From positions 1 to 37,090 of IMG/VR virus record IMGVR_UViG_3300045961_000011: a stretch of 37,090 bases of DNA; one strand, 5' to 3'. The position numbers and the translations under genes are program-made. Of this stretch, positions 1 through 7,788 are shown one piece after another (the stretch's first letter is position 1; each line of letters opens with the position of its first letter). The notes beneath the pieces are model-generated. The model worked only from the letters and a program-made list of their open reading frames with translations, made no database searches and had not been told where the DNA came from. Source of the stretch: a virus.

Positions 1-3000
1 CTCGGGGCCCTTGGCGTTGAACGTCACCCAGTAGTCGCCCTGACGCATCAGCGGGAAGTACGGCTCGATCTTGCCCTTGACGGCAAGCCGCTTGTAGATT
101 TCGGTCTTCAGGTTCTTGGCTTCAGCAGCGTCAGCAACCGAGGCGTCGATGCGCTTGAACAGCAGGTCGAGTAACTTCTCATGGGACTCGGCGTAGGAGT
201 CGCGCATCTGGTTGTAGATGGCCTGCCCCTCGGGGCCGAGTTGGCTCCACTTCGCCTGAAGTTCTTTCCAGATGGATTGCTTGTCTGCACCACTCTTGGA
301 GGTCTTGCCCTTGTACTCACCGACGGGTTTGCTGGGGTCAACTTCCTCACGGGTGGACTTGGCGATCACGTCGTTGAGCAGGGCCTCTTTGTCGGGGTTG
401 CCCTTGATCCACTTCTGGATGCGCTGGTACGTTCCGTCCACTGCACGACGGCGCTCGTCGATTGCACCGCCCCACTGCTTTTCCAGTGTGTCGAGTTGCG
501 GGGCCATCGGGATGTCTTTGGAGGCAACCTCGGTCAAGGCGTTCAGCGGCAGGCTGCGCAGAATCACCGTCTTGGTGACGTTCGGAATCTTCTCGCGCAA
601 GACTTCGTAGATGCCACCGATGAACTGATTGTCCATGCCGGGCATCTTGATGATCTTGTTGTCGAGCGCCTTGAACACGTCCTTGCCGGTGCCCAGCACG
701 GAGGCTTGGTACAGGGTACCGTTGCCCATGGCCGACATGCCCGGTGCAAGGATGTTGCCGATCAGCACGTCAGCCGAGTCGAGCGCGGAGTCCAGACCCT
801 TGGGCGACATACCCACCATGCGGCGCAACAGGTTCCCCACAGCGTTGAGGAATCGGCGCAGTGCGCTGATCGGTTCACCCTTGGGGTTGATCTGTGCCAG
901 CCGCTGCTGGAAGTCGGGGTTGCTGAATGCCTCGGAAACAAACTCATCCACTGACTTCGCACCGTATGCGCCGTCGAGCGAATCCTTGACCGCCGCGAAC
1001 AACTCGTTGAGTTGGCGCGTCATCGGGTGAGATTTATTGGTGAGTGTCTTCAGCGCCGCCGCGTGAGTGGCCTCGTGGAGCAAGGCGTGTGCGTTGGCAC
1101 CCTCGGTGGCATCGAGCCTGATGGTGTTGGTCTTGGTGTCGTACTCGCCAGCCAGTGGGCGACCCTCAGAAGTCTTGAGGTCTTTGACGAACTCGACGTT
1201 GACCCCGGGCAGTGCGTTCTTGAGTGCCTGTGCGATCTTGGCGTTGCGGCCACCCATGTGCTTGGCCAGCGAGTCCAGCGCCCCATTCAGGTCACCAGCA
1301 CGCAGGGCACGCATCACTTCAGGATGCAGAGGTGCGAACACACGCACGGCTTCACGGGCCAACTCGGGGTTGTCGTCCACCTGCTCTTGCACGGCCTTGT
1401 CGAGGGCTTGCTTGGCGTTGAACCAGTCCATACCCCGGCGTGTTTGCGCCTCGGCAGTGATGAAGAAATACTCCAGCCGCTTGCGCAGTTGGTTCTTCTG
1501 AGCGGCGCTCAAGGAGTTGTAGTACGCCTCAGCATACTTGCCCCCGGTGCCAATGAGGAAGTCGTCACTGCCGGTCTTGCCGAACTTGATGGGCGGCATC
1601 TCACCCCGCGCCAGCGCGGCGGTGATCTCGTTGAGTTCTTTGGACACGTTCCGTTGTGGGTACGTGGCCATGTAGATGTCGTGTGCCAGCGACTCCAGCG
1701 CAAAGTCCTCGTTGGAGGATGCCAGCCCTTCGTATGCACCGAGGTCACCTTTGGCGGCAGGTTGGGTTTTGGTCTCCGCCTTGGCTTCGGTCTTCGGCCC
1801 CTCTTTCAGTGCACCCGACTCCACGCTTGTTCGTGTTCCAGCGTCACCAGCAGGTTTCCCACGATCTCCCAGTCCAGCGGACTTAGGTGCTTCAGTTCGC
1901 TTGGTATCAGCAGCGGCTCCAGTGCGCTTGTCCTTTCGACCGCTCTCTTTGCGATCTTCAGCGCGAGTTCCAGTTCCCCCACCGACATCTCCTGCGTCTT
2001 TATCACGTCCTCGTGTTCCGTCACTTGGCTTCTCCTTCGTGGGCTTCTTGGCGGATGTTCCCGAAGTTTGTTTCGGGAACAATTCCTTTTGCTTGGCCAG
2101 ACCGCCGAACGCCTGCATCGCCATGCGCTCGATGGCATCCTTCGTGCCTTGCGACACGCTGGAGTTGGTGCGCACCTTGGCAAAGATGTTGGCCACCACC
2201 GGCTGCTGCGCCGGATCGGCCATATCCATGTCGATCAGTTGCTTGTAGAACCCGGACTGCTTGGGCAGGCCCGTCTGTGCCAGCACGTCAGCCGACAACT
2301 TGGTGGGGAACGGGGTCTTGGATGCGTACGACCGTGAAGGCTCATCGGAGCGGCCAGTAAACGGCTTCTCCTCTTGCTGGGCCATCTCGGCCTCAGAGAA
2401 CGCTTCGGGCGCTTTGCCCTTGGGCTTGCCCATGCCGGGGAAACTCATCTGCGCAGGCTCCCGTGTGGGTGCCTTCTTCTCGGGAATCAACGACTCCAGC
2501 GAGCGCAGTTCTTTCTTGGCACCCTTGGCTTCAGGCACCGCTTCGACTTCTTCCTCGACCGCACCCTCGGGTTCTTCCAACAGGCGAATGTCATACGCCT
2601 TGTTGATGAGGTTCTTCTCCCGCTCAGTCAACGACAAGTCAGTAAAGCCTTCGGCCTTGAGTGCGCGGACGAACTCCTTGGGGATGTTGCCTTGCTTGGG
2701 GCTTTCGATGATGGGCAGCAACAACTCAAGACGGTTGTCCTGAGAGGTCTTGGTCTGCTTGGCTTCCAGCCGCCCAGTCAATTCGGCGAGGTCGGACTCA
2801 AACTTCAGGCGCTCCTGCTCGGCCTTGGATGCAACGTCGGCTGCTTCCATCTCGCCAATCTGTGCGGTCTCCAACTCATCGACGAGATCACGGGTTTGCG
2901 TGTCACGCTCTGACTTCATATCAGGCGCTTTCACACCCACGTCCGCAAGTAGTTGGCGTACCGCATCGAAGTCCTGCGACTCAACGCGCAGATCGCCCGT

Positions 3001-4098
3001 AACCGGGTCGAGTGTGGTGGCGAAGTTCTCTTGAATCAGCCCACGGACTGCATCCTGTTCAGCGTCAGGAACACCGCGCAACGACACCGACTTGGTATCT
3101 GCGGGTTTACCCTCGGGTGCTGGGGGGCCAGCCACGTCGCTGGGAAACAACTCACCTTGCGGTGCTCCAGACGTGGGCCCTGTTACGCCGCTTGGCGGCA
3201 GTCCGGTAGGGGCACCCTCAGTAGGGGTACCCTTGGGTTCGGAGGTGGGTGCAGCACCACGACGACGGCCCGGGATAGCCATGTCCAGAATCAGGCTGGC
3301 CAGAACACCGACACCGGCACCCGTGGCTCCTGACTCACCAGCACCCTCGATCAGTTCTTGGCCGGGCTTGTACAGCCCCTTGGCGATGGCGTTCTGGGCG
3401 ACTTCCTGCGCCGCTTCCGTGGCACCCTCGACACCGCCCGAGATCAGGGCACGCTTGACGAACCCGATGGCTTTGCCTGCACCGCCCGGGAAGGCTGCGA
3501 GGGCCATGTCGATTGCCGTGTCAAACGCACCGGGGATGGTGCCCAGTGCCGTGGCTGTGCTGCGCTGTTCACCTGTGGCTCCGCCACGTTCAGCACGCTC
3601 TCGTGCTTCACCTGCGCCAGCGGCCAGACCGACACCCACACCAGCGGCAACGCCCGGGGCCCCGAGCAGGGCCAGCGGAGCGACCGGCAGGAACGAGCCG
3701 ATGCCTTCACCGAGGCGGCGACCGACGGAGCCTTCGTACCCACGCTCGGCCTCAAACGGCTTCTTGGCGATACCGGCGATCTCTTTGATCTTCTCGCGTG
3801 CAGACTTCTCAGTGTCCTCGGGCAGCAGGGCGCTGATACCAGTTCCTGCGGTTTCGGCCAGACCAATCGCACCGGGCACCACGCCTTTGAAGAATTCCTT
3901 GACGTTGCCGCCAACCGTGGTTTCAGGTTCGACAGCGGGGCGTTGGCGTGCTTCGGCCAGACGACGTTGGACTTCGGCACTGCGCTGTTCGCGCTCGTAC
4001 CGTTTGGCAGCGAGGATCAGGCTCTGTTGAGAAGCACCTTCTGGCCCCTCAATCTCGTAAGTCGAGCCATCCGGTGCGGTGATCTCATACAGCGGCAT
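1..4098 (-). CDS. Giant internal virion / polyvalent-type protein with HEATH metallopeptidase motif (3' end cut by window edge)
   Basis: The frame is open from an ATG at 4098 to base 1, giving at least 1366 residues; the end lies outside the window. The start follows AAGGA six bases upstream, ten bases after the preceding stop. The N-terminus (MPLYEITAPDGSTYEIEGPE) resembles the opening segment of large phage internal proteins. Residues about 60-280 are Ala/Gly-rich and hydrophobic, with an EG-x-TE helix at 224-228. Residues about 280-800 are low-complexity, charged and Pro-rich. An HEATH zinc-peptidase motif (H1008, E1009, H1012) is followed by DEFVSEAF at about 1051-1058, where E1052 or E1056 could be the third ligand. 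This resembles the peptidases of phage polyvalent proteins, which are thought to be injected with the DNA. The injected role is inferred from that family and from its place after the nozzle genes. Confidence 0.8.
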   Translation of the reverse strand, partial: MPLYEITAPDGSTYEIEGPEGASQQSLILAAKRYEREQRSAEVQRRLAEARQRPAVEPETTVGGNVKEFFKGVVPGAIGLAETAGTGISALLPEDTEKSAREKIKEIAGIAKKPFEAERGYEGSVGRRLGEGIGSFLPVAPLALLGAPGVAAGVGVGLAAGAGEARERAERGGATGEQRSTATALGTIPGAFDTAIDMALAAFPGGAGKAIGFVKRALISGGVEGATEAAQEVAQNAIAKGLYKPGQELIEGAGESGATGAGVGVLASLILDMAIPGRRRGAAPTSEPKGTPTEGAPTGLPPSGVTGPTSGAPQGELFPSDVAGPPAPEGKPADTKSVSLRGVPDAEQDAVRGLIQENFATTLDPVTGDLRVESQDFDAVRQLLADVGVKAPDMKSERDTQTRDLVDELETAQIGEMEAADVASKAEQERLKFESDLAELTGRLEAKQTKTSQDNRLELLLPIIESPKQGNIPKEFVRALKAEGFTDLSLTEREKNLINKAYDIRLLEEPEGAVEEEVEAVPEAKGAKKELRSLESLIPEKKAPTREPAQMSFPGMGKPKGKAPEAFSEAEMAQQEEKPFTGRSDEPSRSYASKTPFPTKLSADVLAQTGLPKQSGFYKQLIDMDMADPAQQPVVANIFAKVRTNSSVSQGTKDAIERMAMQAFGGLAKQKELFPKQTSGTSAKKPTKEKPSDGTRGRDKDAGDVGGGTGTRAEDRKESGRKDKRTGAAADTKRTEAPKSAGLGDRGKPAGDAGTRTSVESGALKEGPKTEAKAETKTQPAAKGDLGAYEGLASSNEDFALESLAHDIYMATYPQRNVSKELNEITAALARGEMPPIKFGKTGSDDFLIGTGGKYAEAYYNSLSAAQKNQLRKRLEYFFITAEAQTRRGMDWFNAKQALDKAVQEQVDDNPELAREAVRVFAPLHPEVMRALRAGDLNGALDSLAKHMGGRNAKIAQALKNALPGVNVEFVKDLKTSEGRPLAGEYDTKTNTIRLDATEGANAHALLHEATHAAALKTLTNKSHPMTRQLNELFAAVKDSLDGAYGAKSVDEFVSEAFSNPDFQQRLAQINPKGEPISALRRFLNAVGNLLRRMVGMSPKGLDSALDSADVLIGNILAPGMSAMGNGTLYQASVLGTGKDVFKALDNKIIKMPGMDNQFIGGIYEVLREKIPNVTKTVILRSLPLNALTEVASKDIPMAPQLDTLEKQWGGAIDERRRAVDGTYQRIQKWIKGNPDKEALLNDVIAKSTREEVDPSKPVGEYKGKTSKSGADKQSIWKELQAKWSQLGPEGQAIYNQMRDSYAESHEKLLDLLFKRIDASVADAAEAKNLKTEIYKRLAVKGKIEPYFPLMRQGDYWVTFNAKGPE

Positions 4099-4107
4099 GG
4101 CTGATCC

Positions 4108-5910
4108 TTATCGTGTGGGTTCTTTCTTGCGTACGGTGTATCCGCCAGTACCTGCGCCAGACTTACCGTAAAGACGAGACTCTACCAGTGCTTTGGCCTC
4201 ATCGAAGTCCTTTGTCACGGAATCGACTGCGGCATCAACCTGAAGCATGATGTTGTCACGCTGCTCCAACAGTTTCTTGTCCGTCGGCGAGGCTTGCAGT
4301 TGCATCTCGATCATGCTCAGTTGTGGGCCGAAGCGTTTCTGCACGGCTTCCACGGCACGGGCACGGTTGGTCACGATGGTGTTCAAGTGACCCTGCATGC
4401 GGGAGAAGTCCAGCGACTCGCGCTGCACGGCGTTCGCGGCGTTTTGCGCAGCGACTTTGGCCATCTCCACCTGACGCTGAAGTTCAGCGGTGCGTGCCTG
4501 TGAATCGGTGCCGTAGATGTTGGTGCCGCTGGCTTGACCTTGGCGGCGCTGTGCACTGGCTTGCTCCAGACCCTTGAGGCCACCTTCGATGGCTTTGGGG
4601 ATACCTTCGCGCTCCAGACCGACCAGCCCCTCACGGGACTTCTGCATCGCCTCAAAGTCTTTGATGCGCTGGGCACGCTGGCCTTCATCGTAAGCAATAC
4701 CCGATGCAGCACCACCACCGAACTCACCGAAGCGACGACCACCTGCACCGATCAGGAACTGCTTGAGACCTTCCCGACGCTGCCGCTCAGGATCGTAGGT
4801 CTCGTCAAACATCTTTTGGCGCTGGGCGATACCTTGGGTATATACCGCACGCTGTTCAGGAGACAGTTCATACATCTTGCGGATGCGGTCTTCCTGAGCA
4901 CGCTGCGCGGCTTCGGGGTCACGGGCCACGTCGGTTTCAATCGACTCTTTCAGGCCCGGGATCATCGGCACAGGGGGAGTGCCCGGTGCAGGCGGACGAG
5001 CCGCAGCAGGAGCGGCAGGGCCAGCGGGGGCAGCGCCAGACGGAGCGGCAGCAGGAGCCAGCGCAGCGGGTGCAGCAGGACGTGCAGGTGCAGCGGCAGG
5101 CAACGAGGCCAGACCAGCGGCAGTGCCACGCTTGGATTCATCCGGGTAGGTGTCAGCCACAGCAGGAGCGGCAGGGCCAGCGGGGCCAGCGGGGGTAGGC
5201 AGTGGGGCGCGGTCAAAAAGACGGCTGGGAGGAATTGCTGCACCACCGCGTTCGCTCAGACGACGCTGACGCTCTGCTTCGCGTGCATCGTTTTCGGCGT
5301 CCTTTGTTTCTTGACGTAGTTGCAAATCCAATTGCAGCATGCGGCGGTTGTAGTCCGGCAGGCTTTCCCCTTCGCGGCGCTTACGGCGAGGGTCTTCGAC
5401 TGGATCACCAGTAGCAAACGCAACGATGCCACCTTCGGCCATCATCTTGGGCTGTGCAGCGGCCTGAGCGCCGGGTGCCCGGGCGATACCACTCATCAAC
5501 CTTTGCATGTTGGCTTGTTGCTGCTCGGTCTGCTGCTGTGCAGTGTCACCGCGCTGCTGGGCCAACTCGTTCTTGGTCATGTCCATGACTTCCTTCTCGC
5601 GCTGTTGCGCGACGGTCATGGCACCTTCACCCTGCTGGGCTTGCTGCTGGGCCATCTGCATCTGCATCTGACGTGCAGCGGCATCCTTCTCCGACTTGAT
5701 CTTCTGAAGCGCCAACAGGTCGAGTAGGTCTTGCGACATCTGATACCGCTGCTGGAGCGGTGCAGGGTTGCCACGGTATGCGGCAACGCGATCTTCGACA
5801 GAGCCGAGGTTTGCCATCGGGCTGGCCTTCATGGGCGAAGGCATCGGTTGTTGTGGTGCACGGCCCTGAGACATGAGCCCTGCGAGTCCTTGTGCGTTGG
5901 GTGCCTGCAT
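4108..5910 (-). CDS. Internal virion/structural protein, Gln-rich coiled coil with Ala/Pro linker (600 aa)
   Basis: This 600-residue protein has no catalytic motif I recognise. Residues about 75-140 are Gln/Met-rich and predicted helical or coiled coil. A short motif, MMAEGGIVAFATGD, lies near residues 155-168 and belongs to a Gly-Gly motif class also seen in neighbouring virion proteins. Residues about 237-313 are an Ala/Pro low-complexity linker. The C-terminal third is helical, charged and Arg/Gln-rich. It sits between two other internal-protein genes, with a 3-base gap from the upstream gene and a 9-base gap to the downstream one, and has a GGGGG-type ribosome site. Context suggests an internal (ejection) or tail-hub protein. 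The function is inferred only from position and composition. Confidence 0.75.
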   Translation of the reverse strand: MQAPNAQGLAGLMSQGRAPQQPMPSPMKASPMANLGSVEDRVAAYRGNPAPLQQRYQMSQDLLDLLALQKIKSEKDAAARQMQMQMAQQQAQQGEGAMTVAQQREKEVMDMTKNELAQQRGDTAQQQTEQQQANMQRLMSGIARAPGAQAAAQPKMMAEGGIVAFATGDPVEDPRRKRREGESLPDYNRRMLQLDLQLRQETKDAENDAREAERQRRLSERGGAAIPPSRLFDRAPLPTPAGPAGPAAPAVADTYPDESKRGTAAGLASLPAAAPARPAAPAALAPAAAPSGAAPAGPAAPAAARPPAPGTPPVPMIPGLKESIETDVARDPEAAQRAQEDRIRKMYELSPEQRAVYTQGIAQRQKMFDETYDPERQRREGLKQFLIGAGGRRFGEFGGGAASGIAYDEGQRAQRIKDFEAMQKSREGLVGLEREGIPKAIEGGLKGLEQASAQRRQGQASGTNIYGTDSQARTAELQRQVEMAKVAAQNAANAVQRESLDFSRMQGHLNTIVTNRARAVEAVQKRFGPQLSMIEMQLQASPTDKKLLEQRDNIMLQVDAAVDSVTKDFDEAKALVESRLYGKSGAGTGGYTVRKKEPTR

Positions 5911-5913
5911 CTC

Positions 5914-6828
5914 TTAACCCCCGGTCGTGGTAGTAGAAGAACTCGTACCCGACGCAGTGGTGCCTCCCGCAGTGCTGGTGGGCGTTGCGGCCTTGGTGCC
6001 AAAAATGCGGTCGTACAAGTCCATGATCCCGCCTGACTGGCTGAGGATGTTGGACAGTGCACTTGGTTGCGAGTATGAGTATGTCTGAGCGGCCAGAGGT
6101 AAGCCTTGCAAAAGCGACTGCATGTACTGCGTTTGCTTGTACGGATAGTCCCGTTCCTCTTTGAACTGCGCGATGTCAGCCTCAATGCCCTGCTGCTCAA
6201 TAGCACGTTGCTGGGCACCGAAATCGGCTTGGCGCTGAAGCGCGGCCAGACCGAAGTCCTGCGCACTCTTGGTAGATGTCAGGCCAAGTTCCTGCTCACG
6301 GTTGAACTGGCCGAGCGCCTGATCGTAGGCGGTCTTGTACCCCTGCCCCGTGATATTGGCCAGATTGGTTGCCAGATTGCGCTGGCCTTCCGACTCCATC
6401 AGGGCTCCGCGACCACCACCGAATGCACCTGCGCGAGTCAATGCCGTGCGGTTGCCGAGATTGGTGATCTGCGCTTGGCGACGGGCCTCCTCGATCTGCG
6501 GGTTGAGCGCAGCCTCAAGGTAGGGGTTCATCAGTCGGCTGGCGTCTTCCGCAGTGAATTGTTGTGGCGTGAACGCCTTCATCTGCTCAGTTGGAATGGT
6601 CAGTCCTGCGATGCCCTGAAACGCAGTTTCCTGTACGGGAGATGCACCGGCAGTCAGGGGGCCTTGGTAGGCTTGGTAGTCTTGCCCGGCGAGTGCTTGG
6701 CCACGGCCCAGCATCTCGGTGACATACGGGCCCGCCCAGTTGGAGAGCGAGGATTCGGTGCCAGTCTGTTGGCCGACGCCGGTAGCAGCCGTTGCCGCCG
6801 AGGAAGTTGATGTGGGTGCGGTTACCAT
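5914..6828 (-). CDS. Predicted internal virion (ejection-type) helical protein (304 aa)
   Basis: The protein is mostly alpha-helical with a conserved-looking core, RLMNPYLEAALNPQIEEARR at about residues 96-115, followed by NRTALTRAGAFGGGRGALMESEGQRN. This pattern is frequent in phage structural proteins coded beside ejection proteins. The helical middle (about 130-250) is rich in Gln, Glu and Ala. The N-terminus and C-terminus are Ser/Thr/Gly low-complexity tails. The start ATG is preceded by GAGGTAACGC. It lies 8 bases after the 316-aa gene and 3 bases before the 600-aa gene, so it belongs to the same transcript. No enzyme motif is visible. The role in the capsid interior or the tail tip is inferred from the neighbourhood. 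Confidence 0.75.
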   Translation of the reverse strand: MVTAPTSTSSAATAATGVGQQTGTESSLSNWAGPYVTEMLGRGQALAGQDYQAYQGPLTAGASPVQETAFQGIAGLTIPTEQMKAFTPQQFTAEDASRLMNPYLEAALNPQIEEARRQAQITNLGNRTALTRAGAFGGGRGALMESEGQRNLATNLANITGQGYKTAYDQALGQFNREQELGLTSTKSAQDFGLAALQRQADFGAQQRAIEQQGIEADIAQFKEERDYPYKQTQYMQSLLQGLPLAAQTYSYSQPSALSNILSQSGGIMDLYDRIFGTKAATPTSTAGGTTASGTSSSTTTTGG

Positions 6829-6836
6829 GCGTTACC

Positions 6837-7787
6837 TCATACGGGCATAAATTTGTCGGGATTGACTTGCTTACCTTGCTTGGTCGTGCCGGTGCGTGCC
6901 TTGCGAAGCCTGTCCATCATGGAATACAGACGCTCTGCCCCGGCCTCGGAATTTCCGTTACCAAGGTGACTTACAACGTCAGCAGGGATCACAAATTCGC
7001 CGTGGCTCAACCGGGCCTCCTGTTTTCCATCAATTCGTGCTGGAATTTTATCAGCCATGCCATCTGTTGCGCCACCTAAATATCGTCCTTTGGCCAGTGC
7101 AGTGATGCCTCCGGTTGCATATTGGGGTACGGGTTTGTCCTGAATGACCTCCGATGCTGGGCGACCTTCCCGCACGTTGGCCGACTGTTCGCCTTTGGCG
7201 GCAGCGTCGGTTGTCGGGTTGCGGCGTTGCTGGGCAGGGTTGGCACGGTTGAGGGCTTCCAGACCTGCGGCCTCCTCACGGGCAGCAGTGCGTGCGGTCT
7301 CAGCGGCTTCGCCCGGGGCGGCGTACTTCATCTGGGAGAAGTAGCGCTGGCCACCACTGCCGGGGCGGCGATCAGGGTCAAACGTGCCGGGGGTGGCTTC
7401 ACGCACCGCCTCGTATTTGGGGATACCGCCTTGGTAGCCAGTCTTGGGTTGAGACTGGTTGGATTGGTAGAGGCCATACAAGCCCCCGGCTGCTGCCGCT
7501 ACGCTCCGCCAATCGGTGCTACCGTTGGGGTTGGTGAAACTCTTAACGAGTTGGTTTGCGGCAGTCTGCCCGAGTTTACGGAGCATGCCACCTATATCCA
7601 GTTGCTCGTTGGGTGTGAGGTATGCCATGTCATACGTCTCACCGGAAGGGTCAGTCCACTTCCCGTTACCATAACTCCATCCCTCCATGGAGTCGGTGCC
7701 AGACGTATTGTCCAGTTCTCCATACCCATAGGAGTCATCACCTGTGTCGATGTACTCCCCTGTGATCTCGTCGTAGTATCCCGGCAT
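6837..7787 (-). CDS. Virion-associated protein with conserved GGITALAKGRYL...LSHGEFVIP C-terminal segment (316 aa)
   Basis: The first 90 residues are acidic and Tyr/Gly-rich. The middle is Ala/Arg-rich and probably disordered. The last ~95 residues hold a segment common in environmental phage proteins: YATGGITALAKGRYLGG, then DGMADKIPARIDG, LSHGEFVIPADVVSHLG and a closing helix RLYSMMDRLRKARTG. The function of this segment is unknown to me. The start is one base past the stop of the 1722-aa gene (TTAATATG), which suggests translational coupling. Position among the giant internal proteins suggests that it is part of the virion. No membrane span or catalytic motif is seen. Confidence 0.75.
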   Translation of the reverse strand: MPGYYDEITGEYIDTGDDSYGYGELDNTSGTDSMEGWSYGNGKWTDPSGETYDMAYLTPNEQLDIGGMLRKLGQTAANQLVKSFTNPNGSTDWRSVAAAAGGLYGLYQSNQSQPKTGYQGGIPKYEAVREATPGTFDPDRRPGSGGQRYFSQMKYAAPGEAAETARTAAREEAAGLEALNRANPAQQRRNPTTDAAAKGEQSANVREGRPASEVIQDKPVPQYATGGITALAKGRYLGGATDGMADKIPARIDGKQEARLSHGEFVIPADVVSHLGNGNSEAGAERLYSMMDRLRKARTGTTKQGKQVNPDKFMPV

Positions 7788-7788
7788 A

